From: Membranipora membranacea
Taxonomy: Eukaryota; Bryozoa; Gymnolaemata; Cheilostomatida; Membraniporidae
Direction: 5' to 3'
NCBI GenBank assembly: GCA_914767715.1
Contig: OU612070.1
Location: 24,168,025-24,232,024 of the forward strand
DNA: 64,000 nt
The stretch's first letter is position 1. Each line of letters starts with the position of its first letter. Under the pieces are notes generated by a model. That model saw only the letters and a program-made list of their open reading frames with translations, ran no database searches and had not been told where the DNA came from. The translations under genes and the position numbers were made by a program. Shown one piece after another: positions 47,457 through 59,800 of this stretch.

Positions 47457-49210
47457 TTGAGTGCAGATCAATTTAACAGCCATTTCACATCCATTGCAAA
47501 ATCAATCACAAAGAACCTTGTTGTAACAGATGAGATGACATTTCCCGTATCCAAACATAATTTGACAGACATACCACAATTCACCCCTTTCACATGTACA
47601 ATAATATTGTTCCACATTCCTGATAGTAAAAGTACAGGACCTGACAGAATTACAGTGAAGATGTTGAAGCTTGTTTGGCCTTATATTGTGGATATTGTCA
47701 CCGATATGTTTAACAGGGTTTTAAGCAAAGGACAGTTCCCTACAACATGGAAACTAGCTCGAGTTTCACCAATACATAAATCTAGGGATATAAATAACCC
47801 ATCAAATTATAGGCCAATTTCAGTCTTGCCTGTTCTTTCAAAAATATTTGAGAAACACATAAATCACCATCTGCAAGAATATCTCACTAAGAACAAAATC
47901 ATCCATGAGCTTCAATGTGGATTTAGAAAAGGCCATTCTTGTTCAGACAGTTTATTTAAAATTATTTCAGACTCTTTGGTGGAGAAAATTAATGGAAATG
48001 TTATGACATTACTTTTTCTGGATTTTAGAAAGGCATTTGACTGTGTATCCCATGTTTTACTACACAATAAGTTGAAGGCTTGCGGCATCGGAGGAAATAT
48101 GTTAAAACTTCTTGACACCTTTCTGACAGACAGAAGGCAGTTTGTTAAACTCAATAATATTGAATCTTGTAGATTGCCTATCACAATAGGGGTCCCTCAA
48201 GGTTCAATCCTAGCACCAACTTTGTTTCTCATCTTCATAAATGATTTATTAACTTCATCAAAATCAGACTCATCATCATATGCATATGCTGATGATACAG
48301 TGTTCCTGTCATCTAATAAAAACCTTCAGCAACTAAAGGCAAAGGCATCTGAACATTTAAGTGGCTTTTTGGATTGGTGCAATCGTAACCGGATGGTTAT
48401 AAATGTTCAGAAATCTCATTACATGCTACTTAATATCTCAGATCCGCTTTATGACCTGGAACTGTACATAGGGCATGAAAAACTAAACAGACAGAGAACT
48501 ACAAGGCTTCTGGGTATTGTGTTGAATGACTCGCTTTCATGGCAGGATCATCTTGAGTATGTATATAAAAAGGTACAACGGAATGTTTACCTACTTCAAA
48601 ATTTGAGATACTTCTTGGATATAGCAAGTGCCCGCACATTTTACTTCCAGTTTATCTATTGTCACCTTATATATGGTATCCATATCATTGGCAACTTGTC
48701 CTGCAATAATGCCCTCAATAGATTATTTTTGTTGCAAAAACGGGCTTTACGCATTATCGCCAATGTGCATTACATCCCGTATTATCTCATTTCAACCGAA
48801 TCCATTACACAATCATTACAACTCCTACCTCTTCCTAAGCTTGTTTGTTATTTCACTTCACTTTTTGCGCATAAGATAAACAATTTATTAACACCTCCAT
48901 TTATATATAGAGGATTTAAAAACACTACCAAGTTCAATTTTCGTGATAAACATTTACTTTTATATCATACAGACAATCTAAGATACAAAGTTTCTGCTAC
49001 ATACAATTCTTTACCGTTACATTTGAGATCTAAAGAGAAGTTCAGTTCATTCAAAACTTTACTTTTCAACCATATATTATCGACTTGACCAACATCATTG
49101 ATGATATTATTTCCCTTCTGTTTCTTTTTTTTTGTTATAAAAAAAATTGTTTTCTGGCACTGAGTGCAAAACATTTCGAATGAGATGACTTTTGATGCCA
49201 ATAAAAAGTA
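47457..49210 (+). mobile_element. LINE (non-LTR retrotransposon) with open RT frame, 5'-truncated
   Basis: A 543-codon open frame (47457-49088) contains reverse-transcriptase blocks in order: NYRPISVLPVLSKIFEKHI, LQCGFRKGHSCSD, FLDFRKAFDCVSH (catalytic Asp), GVPQGSILAPTLFLIFIND and AYADDTVFL (catalytic Asp pair), then RLLGIVLNDSLSWQDH. A non-LTR element of the Jockey/CR1-like group is likely. The upstream endonuclease is absent, as expected for a 5'-truncated copy. The 3' tail ends near CCAATAAAAAGTATA. The lack of stops implies a young insertion. Confidence 0.85.
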
Positions 49211-50140
49211 TATATTCTTCTGATTGTTTTTAGAAGCATGGCAATCACTTTATTAAGTTTGAACTCATGTCTATTTTGACCAATTAAATAACACAGTGTT
49301 TCAAGCTTTTGATTGTTGGTATATTATGGCTTCAGGTATACCACAGAGCCCTTTAATTTATGCAAAAGGCAAATGCAGACATCCATCTCCCTGGGAGGCG
49401 CTTTGCACACTCACCTCGGGCCACTGAGGCCAAAAGAGAGGCCAGCTCAAATTTATAAAAGAAGAATGGCTACCATGGCATTATGTTGAGCTTAGCAAGG
49501 ATTGGAAATATTGTATGATTTATAAGGTATAATGTCTACTCAATAATTACTGGGTTAAGTACAGTTTTCAGTAGATTATACAAACAAATATGAAATACCA
49601 CACAGATTGATTAAATTATTGATTACACATTAACAATATTATGTTTGATACTATTTAATATTCCGGAGGGCACTAATGTAAATGATTTTGCTGAAAAATC
49701 AATGGCAGCAGGGTGCATGTACGTGTGTATTATGACAATTATTACTCCAGCGACCTCATTTACAGCTGTTAAAATAACTTATTAATTTTTAAGCAAACAC
49801 AAATAAGATACCTTGTATCTAATATTGTATGATATCTATTATTTTGCATTCCATGCCATGATAATTGATTTTTAAAAGTAAATTTCTCTTAGACAAATTT
49901 TCTGGGAGATGGATGTCTTTTGTTGGTTGTAATTAGCTTTACTAGCATTGCTCATTTGTCATCCCTGATTTGATTTATTGAGGGTTAACTTGAACATTCA
50001 GCTGGATTACGATTCAAAATCAAACTCATCACTAAAGTCATAAATTGGATATATATTTAGGATCAAAAAATGTTATGACCTAATACTGCCCTAAAGGTTT
50101 GTCAGCTGACAGCCTACCTGATTTTACTTTAACTGCACAG
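49211..50140. other. Intergenic, no gene seen
   Basis: AT-rich with no exon or element that I can support. Confidence 0.4.
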
Positions 50141-50690
50141 CAGAGGAGGAATCTGCTAAGATGGAGAGTTATAATAAGCAGCCGAGCGATAAACGAGAGC
50201 TGGAGAAGAAGCTGAATATGTACGCTAAAGAGCAGAAATCTACAATCAACCTAATCAATATGGAGAGAGGTCACCTACAGGGCGAACTACTGGTAAGTCA
50301 CTCTTATCTATGAGGGGTGGGTCAATATAGGAGGAGACAGGTGGGGAGGGGCGGGTAGGGCAAGACGGGATGGGACGGGAATGGGCAGTGCTGAGAAACA
50401 TCAGCAATCTTTGCGATCAAAAATATCACACCTGCAGCTTTTGAAAATATAAAGATGTCTTGTCGTTCAAAAATAATTAGCAATCATACACCCGCGAAGA
50501 TAGTTGTCTCCCCTACTTTGTGTCTGCATTATCTTTCAGCCTATTAGCAGTCTGCTTTGCTTTTCAAGCCAATTGAGCAGTCTGAGAGCTCAGATGGCTG
50601 CTATGTGAAGAAGTGGCATCAAATTATTTATTATTATCAAACACTCATTTCAAATTGAGCAGAGCAGTCGCCTGAGCACTTTGACCAGAA

Positions 50691-50708
50691 CCCCCCCCCC
50701 CCCCCCCC
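50691..50708. repeat. Poly-C tract
   Basis: Eighteen consecutive C in an intron, a likely length-variable site. Confidence 0.9.
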
Positions 50709-50887
50709 GTCTCTTGTCCCTGTCCGATGCCCCACTCTCAGACAGAGAAAATATAACCATTTGTAAAACTGTCATACAACAATTGCTTCTTGTGAATTTT
50801 GATTTTGCCTGATCTACCAGATACCTATACAAGATCTGGTGGCATCATCAAGAATCTTTACTGTCTGTTGCAGGATGTCCAGTCAAA

Positions 50888-51224
50888 AGCTGCGTTTACA
50901 CGTCCGGCAAATCGGCTAATAATAACAACTCCGACACAGATTATGAATCTGCTCTATAATCGTTGTCTGTCAACATGTCAGCGATATGCTATTTCCACAC
51001 TGGTCATGCCTAACCGATTACAACACCAATACTACCAACCCAACTTGTCTCTGATTGGCTAGTGAAACAACTAGAATCACTGCTGCGCTGTTATTGGCTG
51101 AACCATTCATAATCGTTAAGATTGTTACTTGTTGACATTGTCACAAGTGAACGATTTTGAACAATACAGATTTAAACACGGAGTTGTTGTTTTTAGCCGA
51201 TTTGCCGCAAGTGTAAACGCAGCT
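50888..51224. mobile_element. MITE inside a coding exon
   Basis: Inverted ends AGCTGCGTTTACAC...CGGCAAATCGGCTAA and the reverse at 51,193-51,224, with AAA duplicated on both sides (50,885-50,887 and 51,225-51,227). Excision restores a continuous exon frame (GTCCAGTCAAAGACTAAG). Confidence 0.8.
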
Positions 51225-52269
51225 AAAGACTAAGAACTTCACAGACACAATAAACACCATATCAGGCAGACTAAAAGAGGAGAGGAAGAAAACTCAGGCG
51301 GCACTAAAAGAGCTGGAGAAAGTGGAAAACCACCCACAAACATACAGGAGAGGAAACAGAGTGGGTTAGTAAAATCTAAGTTTCCTTAGTTTTTTAAGCT
51401 GACTTTTTAACATCATTATTGGGATCATCTAGATTTTGATTTTCGAATTGGTCTAATTGCAGAAGAATAATCTTATCAATGTGGTACCCCTCTCTGCCCT
51501 GTCCTTGATAGAATTTAAGTATTCATCCTGCTGTTTCATAACACCTAACATTCTCAATGTGGCCTGTCATCCTGTTAAGTTTTTCAACCCGAAGTTACGT
51601 CTAGGCTACCTTATTAACACATTCCTGTCAGAAAAATGCAGCACCTATGCATGTAATGTCATTAGTAACCCTGAAAATCGGCTATATGACATGGTTCCAC
51701 AGAGACAGTCAGCTGGAGGTAGACACTCTACTAGAACTCATGATATCCTGGCGAAAAAAATGCCACACTGAAGCAATATCAAAGATAATCTTTTATAACT
51801 AAGGTGTATGATTATGCATATCATACTTCATTTTAGAACTGATGGTATTTTCAATTTTTTTACCATTTTTGTCTTCACAATGCATGTTTTGAACGGTTTT
51901 CAATAAAGTTCATATCATCATAATCAATCTGTCTATATACATTATCATTCAACTGATAACTGAAATATGTGTTTTTATTACAGCATAGTGTCAGGAGCAC
52001 TTTTGTAACTCCTGACAAATACCACAGTTATTGTACTGATATTTATTAGTGTAGGTAAGCAGCAGCCTTATAGGCCCTGTATTTATCAATTGAATTATGA
52101 TTATTATGGATGGCACACGTGCAATTTAAGGGTTTATAAACTGTGCACGCGCTGAAAGCATGCTTGTGATATTCCATGGCTTACTCAGAGATGTTTTATT
52201 TATTTAGCCTTGGTCTTGCGAGCTAGCAAAATGTAACTTATTGTACAATCCTAAATAATCTGCTTTACG

Positions 52270-54552
52270 ATGCAAAGTGTAAACTTTTCTGTTTCTTGTG
52301 TATCTGTCTGGGAGGTGTCTCTGCACAACTACTCTGTCCAGGTAATATCTTAATATATTATCTTGAAATTGAATGTTCAGATTATTTCAAGTAAGATAGC
52401 TATGATTTACTAGGAGTTAACAGCATGTCTTTACAGGTAACTTGTGTGGGTTTTGACAAGGATATGACGAAAGAATTGCGAGTTAAATCATCTTGCGATA
52501 AATTTCAATAATATCTCTTCCTCACTATTATTTACCCGGTACAGTTGTACCGATAACGTCCATGCATATTCTTCCATCTTTATTTTAATTCTCCTTGTTT
52601 TTAATTTAATTTGTCAGATACAGACACAGAATGTTACCAGTAGAGCAGAATGTAATCAGATCTGTCTGAGATATATGAATACTCAGAGAGGTGAAGAGTT
52701 CAGATACAATGTGACACAAGGGCGACATAGGCGACTAATATGTAAAAAAAACGTTAGGATAGGGAATTTTGTGAACCACACATCCTTGTTAATGGAAATC
52801 AAAAGTATAAATCTCACTGTAACCTATTTTGTGAGCTTTCTGGTCCCGCCCGTCACAACACTGTAAAGGTCTGTAAATTCGCAAGTATACAATTTTGAGT
52901 AAAAAAAATGGTCTGTTGAATCAGTTGAACAGATGGATAAATCTTGACACTATTCTCATTATACTTAAATTACGGCATGGAATTTAAGTTGTGATGGGAT
53001 TGTTGGGTTCACTCCACCTTACCGTTCAGAGCCTTCACATTGGAGATCTTCTCTTCTTCTATCTAACAGCATTCATTGCTCCACCTTTTTTATAAACTAA
53101 ACTTAATACTCACAAAGCATTTACTTATTTACCAAATGGAGAAGACACCTTTGATGGGTTAATGTAAGCTAGAGTTTATTCTGGGCATTTTTGTAGATAT
53201 AATATTATTAGCACTAATTTTAGGCTAGTAGAGGTGAAAGATGGTGAGTAAATGTTAGCTATATAACACTTAATTTACTTTAACAGCTGGGTGATAAGGC
53301 AAGCTTTCCCTCCTGTGTATATTTAGGTTTGATGTATTATGGATAAGTTTTTTTTTGGAAATTTTCCACAGGTACAGATATCATAGCACAGATAACCTCT
53401 TGGTGCTCCGATTGTAGCCTCAGATTCAAAATGTGGGATGAAGATGGTTATTATGGCTGGGCGGAGTACGACGAGTTCTCTGTGGCTAATTCTCTCTATA
53501 AAACACTAAGTCTAGGTATGTCACAAGTCACAAACGTAAAGGAAGGCAGACTAGGTGTTATAATGGCTACAGAAAGAATATTAATCATGTGACTGCATTC
53601 ACAATAAATTATTTTCTAAAACCATAAGACAAAAGAATTTTTTTAACCCACATCACAGAGGCCACCACCAAAGCTGCCTAGCTTTGGCTGGATAGTTGGC
53701 CCACACACCATTTTAACAAAATTTCTGTCAAGTTAGCTCAAAAAGGAAGAAAAAGAAAGATAGGAAGGGGGTGGAAAAAAAAATAAAAACTGGAGCCTCC
53801 CTACCAAATAAGGAGACTTGTCAGGTGTGCGGATGTGCTATAATCTCTACAGAAAGAGTAGTCATCATGTGACTGCATTCAAAATATAATATGGATTTCT
53901 TTTAACCCATTGAAGCTGCCTAGCACTAGTTTGACATCTGGCCAACGCCCTACAAAGGATCGATGCTTCAACAAAATTGCTGTCAAGTTAGCTCAGACGT
54001 AATGTTAATGATTGTAGCTCAGCGCCGACCAGCTGAAAACCATCTCTCGTCTTATAACTAGAGACCATTCTTATTAATTGACAGGAGCTCTGGTGCGTGG
54101 AAATGTCGGTGACCGAATGATGCATCATAGAGGCTACCACTTTGTTACCTCAACAAATGGTTGGGCTTATCACAATTTCGTGACATACAGAGGTAAGTAG
54201 ATGGTCTATTTAGGCAGAGTAAACAACATTTCAAGTGTCGCCAAGAACTCAGAATAAAACAAGATCTGCACAGCTCAGAAATAATAATACAAGAAAGCAG
54301 CAGTTTATTTACGCTGCATGCTGATCGGCCGGCCGGCACATTGACATTATGACATCTTATAAGGTGGTATATCTACTGGTGCTCTATTTATTTACAGGTC
54401 CTTGGTGGCATACAGGAGCTAGTGTTAGATCATACGCATTGAATGGGAGGACAGATCAATATGCTATACAATGGGGAGCGTGGAAAGTTAGGGGGCCAAC
54501 TAGATATATTTACAGAATGGAAATATACTATAAATGTCTAACATCTTGGTGA
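52270..54552 (+). pseudogene. Fibrinogen-related pseudogene (B copy)
   Basis: A duplicate of the complete gene at 56872-62539. The signal-peptide exon (52270-52346) is about 4 bp shorter than its intact counterpart, so the ATG is out of frame. The PAN-like exon (from 52618) has a 5-bp deletion after ATA. It breaks off near 52705 and continues into sequence matching intron 3 of the complete gene (about 60,575 onward). A deletion has therefore removed the rest of that exon, the next exon and about 2.9 kb. Exons 53372-53515, 54085-54192 and 54398-54552 remain open and correctly phased (LRFKMWDEDG, GPWWHTG, YRMEIYYK). A truncated transcript is possible. Confidence 0.75.
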
Positions 54553-56871
54553 ATGAACCAAATCATTCTAAGGATTACATCTGCTTGGGAATCTGCCTTC
54601 AGAACGGAATCATTCTATGAATTTCAATTCGCTTGAGAATCTGCTTTGATTACACACATAGTGTTAGCTGGTGTGTCTTAAAAAGACCTTAGCTTTAAAT
54701 GGCCCATGATAATCTTCTAAATTATTTATCTGTTATACAACAAATTTCAAAGTGCAGGATTTCAGTAAAGGTTTTAATCCCAAAAGAGCTTGCACTGTAT
54801 TATTCTAGAACAATATGAAGTTGATGAATGAAGAGTTGTTTGGCTTTGAACGTATGCTGTGAAGCTCAGGGAGTGAATAATGAGCCCACATTAAGTGATG
54901 AGCACTCTTGAAAATATTTTTATTTTTCACATACTATAACACAGTTTAATCAAGTTGGGAGAAACTAGTTAGCAAATAATTTATATCTATTTATATGTTT
55001 ATGACATTATCAAAATAATTTTTATTTGATTACAACCCACTGATACCTTAAGACCTTGAACTCGTCAGAGAAGTCATCAGGGAGTACATATTGTTTTAGA
55101 GGAATTTGACATGCATCATTATATTATATCCATTCTCCAAATAAGAAACCATTTTATACCATATCATTTTTGACGGTTGGCGGGCTGTTCAAGGAGTTGG
55201 AGTCTCCAACTCCTGGCTCTGTTCGACTATTATCATCGTGATGAATTTTATGTTCCTAGTTACAGTTGTTACTTTTAATTTCATGACAAGCTGGTTTAGT
55301 TCATTTAGTTCATTTAGTATCATGATTACGATTAAAATCACAGACATAATAATAATTTAAACCATAACTTAAAGTCTAAGTCTGATATTTCAGTTTCAAC
55401 CAGAGTATTTTATAATTATCATTAATATTATATATAAACATGTTATAAACAAAGGAAAATAACAAATTGTTGACCTCATTTACAAAAAAAAAGAAAAAAT
55501 AAATATATGTAGATATGTACAGAAAATAATAAGTTCTATACTTCTTGGTCATCGTAATTACTCAAAACCAGCATGTATGTAGGCTATATTTATATGGTTG
55601 TCTTGAAGAAAAAGATACACCCAGCTGCCATACTGATCAATAGAGAGTAAATTAACATCTCGAGCTCTCATATCATACCAACAAAGATTTTGCTCTAAAT
55701 TTTTTTCGGACATCCAAGCCTTTGGTACTAATGATACTACCTACAGCATGGTGTCAATAGGTCACGCAGACCTGTATATTGGACAAACTCTTTATCGCGC
55801 TTAAGTACAACTGCACTGTGTTATGACAGTCCAAGCCTTTCATTGGACCCATCCCTCCGTCAATCACTCAAACTCCCTACTCCTGTGGGAATGAATTTAT
55901 CATGACTTTCTAATCAGAGTCGTCTCCTCATGTTCAAAGAGGAGACAACTCACTTCAGTCCTACAAGTTCCACATGATAGAAGATGCTTCCAGAGGTCTA
56001 TTTTGTGAAATGCAGAGCAGTTTGAGAATGTGGAGAATTCAAAGGTTAAGCAGAATGGGAAGGTCATTGGTGATGTGATATTTTGTATTCATATGTTACT
56101 GAACACCAAAGGCCAAAAAAAAAAATGTTCTGGTATACAAGTAAGGATAAGCGACTAAATGTGGGACCGAAAATACTCAATAGAGGAAAGAATAAAATAA
56201 TGACAATAGGCAAGATCGTTTGATGCACTATGACTTGATGCGTTATTGATTCTCCCTATTGCTTGTTTCTCTGAACACTCTGTCTTCTAGAACATGCAGC
56301 ACAATCATAGCTTTAGGCCAATGTGTCAACCGACGACCCTTCTCTTCTAAACTCAGTTAATAAAAATTACCTTACAGCACAGCCTTCTGTAGTTGGTGCC
56401 AGTCCAGTTGTCGAGTGCCCAAGTAGCCGGGGCCACTGGGGCACTCGACCACTCGACTGGTGCCAACTACAGAAGGCCTGTGGCTAACAGAGATCCCATA
56501 TGAATATCAAGCTTTTGAGAATGTGATTAAATTTTTATGAACAGACAATAGTGATACAACCAAAACCAATAATAATTATGTTTTCCCTTGTTTGCCTGTA
56601 TTGTTTCACTGAGATCCTGGAGTAAAGCTGAACTGTGTGACACGGAAGACTTTAGTAGCGATAACTGAATAATTGAATTTTGAGTTAAGCTCTGTCTCCC
56701 AGAAGAAAATTTTTGACCCGTTTTTATCTAAAATTGAATTTATTATTCATACAATTTGTCTATTCGAAAATTAAATGATTAAATTATTTTAGTGCACTCG
56801 GTTGTATAAATTCACTACTAGAACAAAACAGATTGTATTTCAACGAGAACTTTGTCCACTAACAGACGAAC
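54553..56871. other. Spacer between B and A copies
   Basis: 54,780-54,960 matches the 3' flank of the complete gene at 62,740-62,910 (GAGTTGTTTGGCTTTGAA), showing that flank and gene were duplicated together. The rest is AT-rich with a palindrome at 56,392-56,477. Confidence 0.5.
56392..56477. repeat. 86-bp near-perfect palindrome
   Basis: Arms of about 35 bp starting GCCTTCTGTAGTTGGTGCCA around a short GC-rich loop. Could be a tiny MITE; no duplication flanks it clearly. Confidence 0.7.
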
Positions 56872-59800
56872 ATGAAACCCTACAGTAAACTGCTCTGCCT
56901 CTTGTGTATCTGTCTGGGAGGTGTCTCTGCACAACTACTCTGTCCAGGTAACATCTAAATCTATTATCTTGCCATCGTGTGTTCGGATCTCTTTGCATTT
57001 GAGAGCTATGATTTTTATTAGGAGCTAACAACAAGTTTTTACAAGTAACTTAATGACTGAAACAGGAGTTTGAGAATATGACAAAAGGAATGCGGGTTAA
57101 AGCATTTTGTGAGATGAGAGTTCAATAAAACACGTCTCTCCATATTTCTTATTGTTAAAGTCGTTTCAAAAGGATCGCTTTGCATATTTTTCCATTTTCG
57201 GTTTGTATCCATTTATTGTCAGTGTACAATCACTTTTTTAGAATAATTTGCATGCAGTATCTAAGAAATTATTTTATCGCCACATATTTAATTTTAGAAG
57301 TTATTCTGTCATGCAGTGACAAAAAAATAATTGATACTTCGTTTTGTTTTGAGAGATAAAGTGGTGAGTTTTGCGCTAAAGTTTAATAATACCTCTCCAT
57401 CCATATTATTTACCAGGTACAGGTGTACCAATAATATCTGTACATACCCTTCCATCTTTAGTTTGATTTCCTTGCTGTTTTTATTTTTATATTTATTTCA
57501 TATTTTAATTTCATATATTTTTATATTTCACAGATAAGGTGGAGACACAGAATGTTACCAGTAGAGCAGAATGTAATCAGATCTGTCTGAGATATAAGAA
57601 CACTCAGAGAGGTGTGGTGTTCAGATGCTCTCATGCTACTTTCACACCGATCGTTAATGTTACCTCTCACTTTCACTGCTTACTAAACATTGAAACTGGT
57701 AGAGTATAATATAAAGCTTTATTTTATATTAACTTGACTAAACCGACAAGAAGAGAAAGGAATTTTTTTTAATCAATTTTATTGACTGCCTTAATCGTTT
57801 CGAAGAATGTTTTCCATTAGGAGTTAAAAAAACAACAAAAAGAGAAAAAAATCAAAATCATTAAAATTTTCCAGCAAACAGGCTAAATTAATGATACAAC
57901 CTTTCTCTCCTGTTTTTGAGTGGTAAAATATGGAAAAGAGAGAGCAGTTTCACATTGCCATTGCCTGGTGTCTATGTCTGTTGATATGGGCTAATAAAGT
58001 TTAAATATACTTTTATACATATAAAATATGAAACACCTGAAGGTGAAATAATGCACAGATATTTATAATTGGCGGTGGTGAAATAGCCAACTTGTAATTT
58101 TATATGATATAGTATCATTATCGTTATTTTATATATTGCTTTATTCAAAATGATATATAATTAATATATATATTATTGATGTGATTAGATTCGATATCGT
58201 ATGATATGGTTGTTATGTTTATGACTGACAGATTGGACATTATGGGTGATGAACATAAGAAGGCAGGCTGGTAATGGTGCTGCTTGGAGACCATATTCAA
58301 TGGAGAGGTATGAAGAAGGATTCACTCTGGAGACTGGAGATTATTTTGGAGGTATGTATAGAGAAGAGTACATAAGCTAAGGTGATCTCTTCTTAGCCAG
58401 TATGTTGCCTCTGATCAGCGCTGTACCCATGAATTTTGAAGTAGTAAAGCCAATCGGGGAGGATGCAGGAGGGACGCTGTAGGTCTTTTCGGCATGGGGG
58501 ATTGGGGGCCTCTCCCAGAAAAAATTCAGGAAGGGAGGCTATGAGGCATTTGAACTAATGTTGGCCCCAGAGACTAAACGTGTATTAACAATGCAATGGT
58601 GGAGATCATTCACGAGCCAATACCAGATTGTTACTCATCTGCACTATAAATTCTCGTCAGCCAGGTTAAAATGTCACACATGGGACAATACTTAGGTTTC
58701 TACAAAAAAAGCAAATTACTATTTGTAGAATCCAAAAAACAAATTTAGGTTTCTACAAATTCTACCGTTCACATGAGAATTTTGCGGTTGAATTTGTCTT
58801 TTTTGGATTGAAGCATATTGACACTTGGTTAAATGACGACAGTGTCCTTAGCATCACAATTAATGCCACAAAGTTCTATTGAAAGACAAGAGGCTATGTT
58901 CAGGGTGGAAGTTATTTTGTTTTTTTTCAAATATAAAGTGTCTAGGAAAGCATAGAGCAACCACTGTTCATATCAAAGCTTTGATATAGTAATGAACAAA
59001 AAAAGTAATTTTTGTGCACCAAGACATTATCGAATGATGTAACTTTATTCAAAGTGCAAAAACCCAGGGTCGAGAGTATGTTATCTCCCCTGTAACAGAT
59101 TCTTACATAAATAATGATCCACTCACAGCATAACAGTAAGCTTAGCCCGGGCATACCAGGACAGTTACCAGGCTGCTGTTCTGACACTAGATGTTATCAA
59201 AAAATAGTATTGGATAAAAATAGTGTAGACGACCCGTTACAGGAGAGATAACATACTCTAGGCCAGTTGTGGGCAACCTGCGGCCTTTTTGCCAGTGCGA
59301 CCAAAAGGGTAATCTTTTGCGGCCTAATTTTGGCCTTATGCCTGTTAACTTTATGGCATCATTTTTTTATTATGTGAATATCAATTTATGCATAGCACTC
59401 TGTAAGCACATTATTTATTGCAAAATAGTGGCCATTATGCATGTAGGTAAGCGTTCTAGCCAAAATCATCCCAACTGTACTGGTGCTACTCTGAGCCCCT
59501 TGCCCCTTCCCCCCCCCATCCAGGGAAACTTCTGGATCCAAGTACTTTTATACAAGTGCTTTATTTTTTTTTAAAACCCGGAACAATGACCTTTGGATGC
59601 TGGAATTATAATGTTCTATAATATGAGAGAAATTATTATTTGTTGCAAAACTGTCATTTTGAGAGAGAGGTAGATTTGTATTAAAAAGTTCTCATGTCTC
59701 AAGTGCTCCTGCATTTTGGCTGAAATTTTCAAGATTGCCTCTCATTTCACAGGCATATGAGGGAATTTTCCCCTTGCAGGAGGGCGCTACAGCACCCCTC

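Larger units (their letters stand above)
50141..51771 (+). pseudogene. Coiled-coil protein gene interrupted by a MITE
   Basis: Exon 50141-50292 encodes a charged helix (KRELEKKLNMYAKEQK). It may start at the ATG at 50161 or be an internal exon. The next exon begins at 50874 (DVQSK) and is cut by the MITE at 50888-51224, resuming with NFTDTINTISGRLKEERKK to 51360. The last exon, 51463-51771, is Cys-containing (KYSSCCF, NVACHPVKFF, SEKCSTYACNV) and ends in TGA; AATAAA lies near 51,902. Phases agree at each junction. The element plus its 3-bp duplication adds 340 bp, which shifts the frame. Family not recognised. Coiled coils often mediate oligomerisation of fibrinogen-related proteins, but this is a separate transcript here. 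Confidence 0.55.
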
